From assembly GCA_965661945.1 (NCBI GenBank), contig CBFIFP010000001.1, positions 310,001 to 374,000 on the forward strand: DNA of 64,000 bases, read 5' to 3'. Positions within the stretch are counted from its first letter, which is position 1. Each line of letters starts with the position of its first letter. The translations under genes and the position numbers were made by a program. The DNA is from JAJRPT01 sp965661945. GTDB taxonomy: Bacteria; Bacteroidota; Ignavibacteria; Kapaibacteriales; UBA2268. Below, piece by piece: positions 9,297 through 16,121 of the stretch. The notes beneath the pieces were generated by a model that saw only the letters and a program-made list of their open reading frames with translations, did not search any database and had not been told where the DNA came from.

Positions 9297-9937
9297 TGTG
9301 CATTCTCCTCATACTGAATTTCATCATATTTAAAGTCAAAAGTTCCACTGGATATAATTAATGAATCCTTCGAATTAGATGAATAAAGCACACCACTAAA
9401 TGAACCGTAACAAATAGAATCATTTTTATCTATATAAATTGAAATTTTGACAGGATTATTAAAGTTAGCGCTATATGAATTTTTATTTTTATCCACACTT
9501 GTTAAATAAACAAATTTAGAATTTACATTAGTTGTATCATCATTAAATCCTGATGCATAAAATTCTAAAATATAATCTCTAAAAATATTTTTTTCACATG
9601 CAATTCCACTTTTTCTCGCAAAACTTAAATAATAGTTATTAGATAACAATTTATTTCCATTACTATCTTTAACAATTTCTCCATTAATCATAACAAATTG
9701 TCTTGATAAAACGAACCCACCTTGACTTCCCGTTGGTCCTCCAAAAAAGCCACCATCTGTTGAAACTTCTGAACCCTTTGAATACCAAACCGTTTTATCA
9801 TCAATCAAAAACGTAACTTCACTCCTTCCTAAGCCACCGGGTTCGTTAAGTTTGTATTCAATATCGCAGGGGTCTTTCTCGCTTTCGCAAGAAAGCAAGA
9901 AGTCCATTGCAAATAAAATTAAAAAATACTTTTTCAT
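9293..9937 (-). CDS. Lipoprotein, function unknown
   Basis: A 214-residue protein starting MKKYFLILFAMDFLLSC. The LLSC box at residues 14-17 marks a lipoprotein signal with cysteine 17 as the lipidation site. An ATG six bases upstream (9943) overlaps the previous stop, but AAGGAG at 9945-9950 lies only one base from it and seven from the ATG at 9937, so the latter is the better start. The mature protein is rich in Ser, Asn and Gly, likely beta-rich, and I recognise no family. It lies between two other exported or coiled-coil proteins, with start/stop overlaps on both sides. Confidence 0.7.
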   Translation of the reverse strand: MKKYFLILFAMDFLLSCESEKDPCDIEYKLNEPGGLGRSEVTFLIDDKTVWYSKGSEVSTDGGFFGGPTGSQGGFVLSRQFVMINGEIVKDSNGNKLLSNNYYLSFARKSGIACEKNIFRDYILEFYASGFNDDTTNVNSKFVYLTSVDKNKNSYSANFNNPVKISIYIDKNDSICYGSFSGVLYSSNSKDSLIISSGTFDFKYDEIQYEENAQ

Positions 9938-9939
9938 TG

Positions 9940-10224
9940 TCATTCTCCTTTGAGTTTGTTAACTTCTGCTTGAAGTTTTTCATTTTGTTTTTGCAGTTCA
10001 ATCATATACAGCGTAAGTTCTTCAATTTTTTCAAGCATTTTCACTTGCATATCGTTAATACTAACACCATTTTCTAAAACTTCTGCTTCAGATGGCATGC
10101 CAGGCAGATGACCAAGTTCATTAATTTTCAATTCAAGTTCAGAAAGAGGCATCAAGAAGTAATTTGGTTTGCTGCTTGCTATTTTTGTACTTGCAAATAT
10201 CATAATATTAACTATTATAGCCAT
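9940..10224 (-). CDS. S74/tail-fibre-type C-terminal coiled-coil protein, 5' end disrupted by a repeat
   Basis: From ATG 10224 the frame encodes 94 residues. A hydrophobic start (MAIIVNIMIFAS) is followed by GHLPGMPSEAEVLENGVSI and a coiled coil (EKIEELTLYMIELQKQ). This tail is common at the C-termini of Bacteroidota proteins with chaperone-of-endosialidase or tail-fibre-like domains, but here the large N-terminal domain is absent. No ribosome site precedes ATG 10224. The frame stays open upstream through an ATGT repeat, and seven codons before ATG 10224 it reads CIKSSLLM, as if a signal peptide began there; the codon where MKSSLL would start is ATA. One extra repeat unit, or two fewer, would fuse this frame to the well-primed ATG at 10352. 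Expression state is therefore uncertain. Confidence 0.6.
   Translation of the reverse strand: MAIIVNIMIFASTKIASSKPNYFLMPLSELELKINELGHLPGMPSEAEVLENGVSINDMQVKMLEKIEELTLYMIELQKQNEKLQAEVNKLKGE
9945..9950 (-). promoter_or_regulatory. Ribosome binding site deciding the lipoprotein start
   Basis: AAGGAG on the minus strand, seven bases before ATG 9937 and only one base before ATG 9943. It favours the inner start, which begins with the typical charged MKK of a signal peptide. Confidence 0.6.
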
Positions 10225-10238
10225 AAGCAGACTGGATT

Positions 10239-10352
10239 TTATACATGTATGTATGTATGTATGTATGTATGTATGTATGTATGTATTTTTACACGACTTA
10301 CATTATTACGATGAGAATTAGAGATTTGGATAGATACATTTTGCGGGTTCAT
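10239..10352 (-). CDS. 37-codon leader reading frame running into the ATGT repeat
   Basis: An ATG at 10352 is preceded by AAGGAGGT, among the best ribosome sites in the window. It opens a frame starting MNPQNVSIQISNSHRNN that enters the repeat, where it reads repeated Ile-His-Thr-Tyr, and stops at TAA (10239-10241) just after it. The downstream coiled-coil gene is in another frame: the distance from 10352 to 10224 is 128 bases, two more than a multiple of three. In the present sequence this looks like the OFF state of a frame-switching gene. Alternatively it is a short leader peptide or a decayed 5' end. Confidence 0.5.
   Translation of the reverse strand: MNPQNVSIQISNSHRNNVSRVKIHTYIHTYIHTYIHV
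10245..10286. repeat. Tetranucleotide microsatellite (ATGT) x 10.5
   Basis: An uninterrupted 42-base run of ATGT units on the plus strand (ACAT on the coding minus strand). All frames of the run are free of stop codons on the minus strand. Tetranucleotide runs of this length are classic slipped-strand contingency loci in other bacteria. It lies between a strong ribosome site/ATG and the body of the gene at 9940-10224. Confidence 0.95.
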
Positions 10353-10356
10353 AAGA

Positions 10357-10364
10357 ACCTCCTT
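10357..10364 (-). promoter_or_regulatory. Strong Shine-Dalgarno before the repeat-containing leader
   Basis: AAGGAGGT on the minus strand, four bases before ATG 10352. It shows that translation is meant to begin upstream of the ATGT repeat rather than at the unprimed ATG 10224. Confidence 0.7.
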
Positions 10365-10692
10365 CAATTAATTTTTAAATTTTTTTTATGTCATTTTACC
10401 TAATTTTTAAAATTGTTATTCAAAATTTCTACTATACCAAACCCGCCACTCAAATACACAATTAAAATGTATAAAATTCTATTCCATAATTCTGAATTGG
10501 GCAAGGTTACGGGAATATATTATTAATTCCAAATTTTTTTTAAATTTTAATGAAATTCTAATGATATTCTAATAATTCTTATGTTGAAGTATTTATATTT
10601 TTAAATATGCAATAAGATTTATAAATCCACAAAAATTGAATTTTTGCTTTATATTTACTAATTTTGAATATTGATAAAAACAAATAAAATTA
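10365..10692. other. Divergent intergenic region before surE
   Basis: 328 AT-rich bases between the repeat-containing leader (minus) and surE (plus), without a credible gene. It should hold the promoter of the exported-protein cassette, which I cannot pinpoint, and that of surE, for which a -7-like box lies at 10659-10666. Confidence 0.55.
10659..10666 (+). promoter_or_regulatory. -7-like promoter box of surE
   Basis: TAATTTTG fits TAnnTTTG and lies 26 bases before the surE ATG. An imperfect -33 partner (ATTG near 10635-10638) is 20 bases upstream. Moderate pattern match only. Confidence 0.4.
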
Positions 10693-11463
10693 ATGAATAA
10701 GTTGAATATTTTAATTAGTAATGATGATGGTATTGATTCACCTGGTATTTATGCCTTAGCGAGTTCTCTGAAAGAAATTGCAAATATTACGGTTGTTGCT
10801 CCTGATAGACAACAGTCTGCTGTTGGGCATGCTCTTACTTTATCAAGTCCTTTAAGGGTTTTGCCTTATGAAAGGAATGGAGAAATTTTTGGTTATTCTG
10901 TTAATGGAACTCCAGCCGATTGTGTTAAAATTGCTTTGAGTGGTTTGTTGGATAAAAAACCTGATTTGGTGATCTCGGGTATTAATCATGGGCAGAATAC
11001 TGCTGTAAATATTCTTTATTCTGGGACTGTCTCTGCTGCTTCAGAAGGGTATTTATCTGGTATTAAATCAATTGCTTTTTCGTTGGCAAGCCATGAATAT
11101 AAAGCGGATTTTAGTGTTGCTAAAAAATATGTGAAAAGAATTGTAAGTAATATTATTGAATCTTCATTTGATGAGAATTTCCTTTTAAATGTAAACATAC
11201 CTTATACTAATGAATCAAGTATAAAGGGGATAAAATTGGTACATCATTCCGATACAGTCTGGAAAGATAAATATGAAAAAAGGAAAGACCCATTTAATAG
11301 GGAATATTATTGGTTTGCAGGGGAATATAATATTGTCAACAATGACCCAATGACTGATGATATCGCACTAAACGATAATTATGTAACTATCACTCCTCTA
11401 ACTTATCAATTAACAGATTTGAATAAAATTGAAAAAATTAGATTTTTAGAAGAGGGAGTTTAA
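10693..11463 (+). CDS. surE: 5'/3'-nucleotidase SurE
   Basis: SurE is a metal-dependent phosphatase acting on nucleoside 5'- and 3'-monophosphates and short polyphosphate, associated with stationary-phase survival. The 256-residue length is usual. Metal ligands are seen at the N-terminus in SNDDGIDSPG (N10, D11, D12). The family motifs VAPDRQQSA, NGTPADCVK and SGINHGQNTAVNILYSGTV follow in the expected order. It stands as the first gene of a plus-strand run; the signalling genes downstream begin 36 bases after its stop. Confidence 0.95.
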   Translation: MNKLNILISNDDGIDSPGIYALASSLKEIANITVVAPDRQQSAVGHALTLSSPLRVLPYERNGEIFGYSVNGTPADCVKIALSGLLDKKPDLVISGINHGQNTAVNILYSGTVSAASEGYLSGIKSIAFSLASHEYKADFSVAKKYVKRIVSNIIESSFDENFLLNVNIPYTNESSIKGIKLVHHSDTVWKDKYEKRKDPFNREYYWFAGEYNIVNNDPMTDDIALNDNYVTITPLTYQLTDLNKIEKIRFLEEGV

Positions 11464-11499
11464 ATTTTTTTTCTTAATTATTTTTCTTAATTTTACGAT

Positions 11500-11832
11500 A
11501 TGCCTGATTACAAATTATTAAAAGATTTAAAAGAAGGAATGGTACTCGCTGAGCCGATAATGAATAATTATGGGCAGTTGATGATTCCAACTCATACTAA
11601 AATTCATGCTAAACATCTAAAATTGTTAAAAGTATGGAACTTACAGGGTGTGATGATTTTGAATGAAGATGATAATAAAGAATTTTTTATTTCGCCTGTT
11701 TTGAGAAATAAAATAAGAGATTACATCCTATCAAGGTTTTCTATTTCTAATAAAAATGAAATTAATAGTAATTTATTAAATGATTTATTAGAAATGGGTA
11801 TAGTTTTTCATGCAAAAAAGATTAAAAAGTGA
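11500..11832 (+). CDS. DUF3391-like small protein, HD-GYP-associated type
   Basis: A 110-residue protein beginning LLKDLKEGMVLAEPI and continuing with an NNYGQLMIP turn and an HLKLLKVWN helix. This pattern is found at the N-termini of HD-GYP phosphodiesterases and related cyclic-di-GMP proteins (DUF3391-like). Here it stands alone, without a catalytic domain. The stop overlaps the GTG start of the HDOD protein by four bases (GTGA), so the two are translationally coupled and probably partners. The similarity is by eye only; the function is inferred to be regulatory. Confidence 0.5.
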   Translation: MPDYKLLKDLKEGMVLAEPIMNNYGQLMIPTHTKIHAKHLKLLKVWNLQGVMILNEDDNKEFFISPVLRNKIRDYILSRFSISNKNEINSNLLNDLLEMGIVFHAKKIKK

Positions 11833-12698
11833 AGTTAATTAATAATATTATTTCGAAAATTGATGATTTCCCCACACTTCCAACAGTCTATACTAAATTG
11901 GAGGAGGTAACCTCCGACCCAAGAGCTACTGCGAGTGATGTAGCAAATGTAATTTCACAAGACCAAGCATCTGCTACAAAGGTCTTGAAATTAGTTAATT
12001 CACCTGTTTTTGGTTTTAAACGAGCTATCAGTACAATTTCCCAATCTGTTGTTATGCTTGGGTTTGATGAAATTAAAAAAATAGTTTTGACAATTTCAAT
12101 TATAGACGCATTCAAAGACATTGGAAATTGTAAATACTTAAAGCCAGTTGATTTATGGAAATATTCTATTGCTATGGGTTTGGTTTCAAAAATAATTGCT
12201 GAGAATTTGAATAATTATAAATTTAAAGTTGAAACAACAGAAAAGGTATTTTTGTGTGGTATTTTGCATGGGATAGGTAAGTTATTATTTATGAAAATGC
12301 TACCAGAGTTGTATGATAAAGTAATAACATATTCTTATGAAAATAAGGTTTCAACTCGCGAAACTGAAATAAAAATTATTGGAATGCACAATTCTACTGC
12401 TGGAAGATTGTTATCAGAAAAATGGAATTTACCACCTGAAATAAAGGTGGTTATCAAATATTATAACGTTGGTGATATTGAAAGTGAGTTTGATTTGAAT
12501 GTTGGGATTGTTCATGTTGCTTCTTTTGTTGTAGATATTTTAGAATTTGGGAAGTCGGGTGAGTTTAAAGAAAGATTTTTAAATGCTAAGACATTTAATA
12601 AATTAGACTTACCAAATGATTTTTTTACAAAAAACTTACCACGTTTTGTTAGTGAGTATAAAGAATCTGCAAACTTAATATTAAATTTAGGGTTATAG
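11829..12698 (+). CDS. HDOD-domain signalling protein
   Basis: 289 residues forming an HDOD domain, a non-catalytic relative of HD phosphohydrolases used as a scaffold in bacterial signalling. It opens with the typical phrase DFPTLPTVYTKLEEV and contains SQDQASATKVLKLVNSPVFG and the helix ISTISQSVVMLGF. In the position of the HD pair it reads ILHGIGK, so the metal-binding aspartate is missing, as is normal for HDOD. The start is GTG, coupled to the gene before it. A receiver-kinase gene follows eight bases after its stop, so the three probably form one signalling unit. Confidence 0.85.
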   Translation: MKLINNIISKIDDFPTLPTVYTKLEEVTSDPRATASDVANVISQDQASATKVLKLVNSPVFGFKRAISTISQSVVMLGFDEIKKIVLTISIIDAFKDIGNCKYLKPVDLWKYSIAMGLVSKIIAENLNNYKFKVETTEKVFLCGILHGIGKLLFMKMLPELYDKVITYSYENKVSTRETEIKIIGMHNSTAGRLLSEKWNLPPEIKVVIKYYNVGDIESEFDLNVGIVHVASFVVDILEFGKSGEFKERFLNAKTFNKLDLPNDFFTKNLPRFVSEYKESANLILNLGL

Positions 12699-12705
12699 TT
12701 TTATT

Positions 12706-13803
12706 ATGGATAAGAAGAAGCTAATATTAATTATTGAAGATGAGTATGATATAAGAGCAGATTTGAAAGAAACCCTTACGCTCAATAACTACGAAGTAAT
12801 TACTGCAGAGAATGGATTTGATGGTTTTGAGAAAATAATAAAATACTCACCAGAACTTATTATTTGCGATGTTGTAATGCCTATTATGAATGGTCATGAA
12901 CTTTTAGCTTTAATAAGGAAAAATGAAAGAATAGCAAATATACCTTTTCTTTTTCTGACAGCGAAATCTGATTATGAAGAAATACGTGAAGGTATGGATC
13001 TTGGTGCTGATGATTATCTACTAAAACCATTTAATCATAGTGTATTAATAAATGCAATTGAAAGTAGATTAGAAAAATCACATTTGCAAAAATCTATCTA
13101 TGAAACAAAGATTGAGAATATTAAAAATTCTATTTTCCGTTCTATTCCTCATGAGATAAGAACTCCACTGAATGGCATTTTAAATAATTCTTATTGGGTT
13201 ATAAATAATATTCAGAAGTTAAGCTTAGATGAAATTAAACAGAGCATTAATATTATTAATTGTGATGCAAATAGGTTAAATAGATTGTTTGAGAATTATA
13301 TATTTTATATCAAACTTAAAGATTTGATTCAAGACAAAGAAGAACTTAAAGAAATTAAGGAATCTTACACAAATCTACCAAGTACCATTATTAATGATAT
13401 TTGCAACTTTATTTTTAGTGATAAAGAGAATCAGTTTGTGGTTTCTGTTAAAAATGATATAAATAAACTAAAAATTAATGAACATCACTTTAATAAAGTT
13501 ATATATGAACTATTAGATAATGCAAAAAAGTTTTCGGACAAAAACTCTAAAATAATTATTAAAACTCAGTCAGATAAAGATAAATTTAGCTTTGAGGTAG
13601 AAAATAAAGGGGTTGAATTTCCAAAGGATAAAATAAATATTATAGAAGAACTAAATCAATTTGATAGAAGTATTTATGAGCAATCAGGAGTTGGACTTGG
13701 CTTAGGACTTTGTACTATTATATTAAAAATATATAATTCTAATTTGGAAATAATCTCAGACCAAAACAAAACCTCTGTTAAATTTACCTTGAACCTTAAC
13801 TAA
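12706..13803 (+). CDS. Hybrid response regulator-histidine kinase (REC-HisKA-HATPase)
   Basis: A soluble 365-residue protein with an N-terminal receiver domain and a C-terminal kinase. The receiver has acidic residues in IIEDEYD, phospho-acceptor D55 in IICDVVMP and K107 in LLKPF. The H-box is IPHEIRTPLNG with H149. The ATPase part shows an N-box (YELLDNAKKFSD) and a G-box (GVGLGLGLCTII). There is no membrane segment or sensor domain, so it probably relays a signal phosphorylated on its receiver. It directly follows the HDOD gene and ends 58 bases from the converging egtD. Confidence 0.93.
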   Translation: MDKKKLILIIEDEYDIRADLKETLTLNNYEVITAENGFDGFEKIIKYSPELIICDVVMPIMNGHELLALIRKNERIANIPFLFLTAKSDYEEIREGMDLGADDYLLKPFNHSVLINAIESRLEKSHLQKSIYETKIENIKNSIFRSIPHEIRTPLNGILNNSYWVINNIQKLSLDEIKQSINIINCDANRLNRLFENYIFYIKLKDLIQDKEELKEIKESYTNLPSTIINDICNFIFSDKENQFVVSVKNDINKLKINEHHFNKVIYELLDNAKKFSDKNSKIIIKTQSDKDKFSFEVENKGVEFPKDKINIIEELNQFDRSIYEQSGVGLGLGLCTIILKIYNSNLEIISDQNKTSVKFTLNLN

Positions 13804-13861
13804 TTTACTTTAAGTTAATTAAATAAGATTACACTAAAAATATTAAGACATCCTTTAAATC

Positions 13862-14818
13862 TTAACTTATTTCGAATAATATATTTACAAAGTACTGTTT
13901 ACAATCGTAATACTGATTTTTTATTTTATATCCCAAAGGTTCTGTAAGTTCTTTGATTAATTCAATATCGTATTTTTGGGAAAGTTCGGTAAAAATATGT
14001 TCAGCATATTGAAATTGAACTGTTAAATCTAATTTATTAATTTTAACTTCTTGCTTTCTAGTTGAAACCAAAAAACTTTTACATTCCATTGTATCAGGAT
14101 TATATGTTGGGAAGTGCTTAAAAGAGTTTAAATCAAAATTTGCATCATATTCTCTGTTAATTCTGCGCAAGATATTCAAATTAAATTCTTTGGTAACTCC
14201 TTGGCTATCATTATAAGCATTTAAAATTATATCAGGTTCTTTTTTTAAGTCAAAACCAATTAAAACTAAATCACCTTTGTTAAGGGAATTACTAATCATT
14301 TTTAAAAAATTTATGGATTCATTGTATTTAAAATTGCCAATATTTGAGCCCATAAAAAGTATTATGTTTCTTATATTAGAACTTATGATATCTTTTAATA
14401 TTTTATGATAATTACCTACATATTTATTTATTTTTAAATGAGAAAGTTCACTCTTCAAGTTTATTTCAAGACTATCAAGGGCTTCTTTTGAAATATCAAT
14501 TGGTGAATATTGAAAATCAACGCCTTGTTCTATAAAATGCTTCAGTAATATTTTGGTCTTGTGTCCGTCTCCGCTGCCTAACTCTATAATATTAAATAAT
14601 TTTGAACTTTCTTTAAAATCATTTAAAATTTGGTTTTTATGTGATTGCATAATTTCAAATTCACATTTTGTAAGATAGTATTCTGGCAGCTCGGTAATCA
14701 TCTGAAATAATTTGCTCCCGTAGTCATCATAAAAATACATTGATGATAAATACTTCTTATTTGAAGATAAACCATTAATAATTAAATCTGTAAAATCCTT
14801 ATTCACTTTCATTTCCAT
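13862..14818 (-). CDS. egtD: L-histidine N-alpha-methyltransferase (ergothioneine synthesis)
   Basis: EgtD trimethylates histidine to hercynine with three S-adenosylmethionines, the first step to the thiol antioxidant ergothioneine. The 318 residues carry the family motifs FYDDYGSKLFQMITELPEYY (residues 29-48) and the SAM-binding loop ELGSGDGHKT (79-88). MGSNIGNF follows in the middle of the protein. The ATG follows the egtB stop without a gap, so the two genes form a minimal egtB-egtD operon. No egtA, egtC or egtE homologue is nearby, which suggests that the sulfur donor is cysteine or that the lyase step is encoded elsewhere. Confidence 0.93.
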   Translation of the reverse strand: MEMKVNKDFTDLIINGLSSNKKYLSSMYFYDDYGSKLFQMITELPEYYLTKCEFEIMQSHKNQILNDFKESSKLFNIIELGSGDGHKTKILLKHFIEQGVDFQYSPIDISKEALDSLEINLKSELSHLKINKYVGNYHKILKDIISSNIRNIILFMGSNIGNFKYNESINFLKMISNSLNKGDLVLIGFDLKKEPDIILNAYNDSQGVTKEFNLNILRRINREYDANFDLNSFKHFPTYNPDTMECKSFLVSTRKQEVKINKLDLTVQFQYAEHIFTELSQKYDIELIKELTEPLGYKIKNQYYDCKQYFVNILFEIS

Positions 14819-16051
14819 TTATTTTACAAGTCTAATACCCGACAACATCCATCTTTTTTGGGGATAAAAGAAGTTTCTATATGAACGCCTAAAATGTTCT
14901 TTTGGTGTATAAGAACATCCACCTCTTAGAACCATACAATTTACCATAAACTTACCATTGTACTCACCTAAAGCTCCATGGTCTTGTTTATATCCTGGAT
15001 AAGGTAGAAAAGATGATTCTGTCCACTGCCAACAGTTACCTATAAGAGATGTTATATCATTGGTTTCAACAGGTTCTAGATATTCATCTAATTGGTTATA
15101 ATCTAATAACCTACTTTCGTTTATAGAAAACTTTTTGGATGCTGCTTCCCATTCAAATTCTGTGGGCAATCTCATACCAAACCATTTAGCAAAAGCCCAT
15201 GCCTCATAATAGTTTATATGTTTTACTGGTGCATTTAAATCTAAGGGTTCCAATCCATTTAATTCAAATTCATAAAACTCTCCATCCTCTTCAATCCAAT
15301 AATGAGGTTTGTTTAAATTATTTTGTGTTATGAAATCCCAACCGTCTGAGTGCCATAAATTAAAATTTTTATATCCCCCATCTTTTATGAATTGGAGATA
15401 TTCTCTGTTAGTAACCAATCTATTAGCAATATTGAATTTGTGAATGTATTGTTTGTGTCTTTTTTGTTCAATATCATAAAAAAACTCTGTACTATCTTCA
15501 ACTCCTATTTCATATACCCCTTCGTCAATATTTTCAAAGCTTAATTCCTTAAAGTCTGAGTATATTTTTTTAGTTTTGTTATAAATTGGATATATGGGAT
15601 TGTGAAAAAAGTTAGATTTAATATCTGCTAACATTAATTCTTGGTGTTGCTGTTCGTGATTTAAGCCAAGTTCGACTAGAAAATTTATCTCTGAATTATA
15701 ATTTTCTAAAATTTTTATGATAAATTTATCTATATGCTTTCTATATTCTAAAACTTCATCGAATGATGGTCTGGAGATAGAATTTCTAAATTTTTTATCA
15801 ATTCTTATACCTTTGTTATTATAATAACTGTTAAAAATAATTAGAAATTTATCATTATAAAAATTATAATTTGTTAAAAACTTTTTAAGTATAAAATGTT
15901 CGAAAAACCAGGTAGTGTGTCCAAGTTGCCATTTCAAAGGTGATGAGTCTGGATTATATTGTAGTAAACAATCTTCTTCACTTAACTTATTAGTTAATTT
16001 TATACTTGATTCTCTTATCTTATTAAATTTATTAATCAAATCTGAATTCAT
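14819..16051 (-). CDS. egtB: Ergothioneine sulfoxide synthase EgtB-type iron enzyme
   Basis: EgtB is a non-haem iron enzyme that joins oxidised hercynine to a thiol donor. I chose ATG 16051 (MNSDLINKF), giving 410 residues; the frame is open further upstream but those residues are unlike the family and overlap the divergent gene. The DinB-like N-terminal domain has the three iron histidines: H45 in LGHTTWFF, and H132 and H136 in NHEQQHQE. The C-terminal FGE/sulfatase-modifying domain shows RLPTEFEWEAA, GNCWQWTESS and the ending WMLSGIRLV. It lies directly before egtD. Which thiol (cysteine or gamma-glutamylcysteine) it uses cannot be decided by eye. Confidence 0.92.
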   Translation of the reverse strand: MNSDLINKFNKIRESSIKLTNKLSEEDCLLQYNPDSSPLKWQLGHTTWFFEHFILKKFLTNYNFYNDKFLIIFNSYYNNKGIRIDKKFRNSISRPSFDEVLEYRKHIDKFIIKILENYNSEINFLVELGLNHEQQHQELMLADIKSNFFHNPIYPIYNKTKKIYSDFKELSFENIDEGVYEIGVEDSTEFFYDIEQKRHKQYIHKFNIANRLVTNREYLQFIKDGGYKNFNLWHSDGWDFITQNNLNKPHYWIEEDGEFYEFELNGLEPLDLNAPVKHINYYEAWAFAKWFGMRLPTEFEWEAASKKFSINESRLLDYNQLDEYLEPVETNDITSLIGNCWQWTESSFLPYPGYKQDHGALGEYNGKFMVNCMVLRGGCSYTPKEHFRRSYRNFFYPQKRWMLSGIRLVK

Positions 16052-16121
16052 TTTTACTAAATTTAAACTATTGTATAAATAATTTTTTAAAATTAGTAAA
16101 TTGTTCTTAATTTTACAAACT

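Noticed and set aside
10245..10286. ATGT run considered as a CRISPR or rearrangement hot spot
   Set aside because: Units of four bases with no spacers; it is a plain microsatellite.
10108..10314. Plus-strand open frame across the ATGT repeat encoding Met-Tyr-Val-Cys repeats
   Set aside because: It is created by the stop-free repeat, has no ribosome site, and lies opposite a better-supported minus-strand gene.
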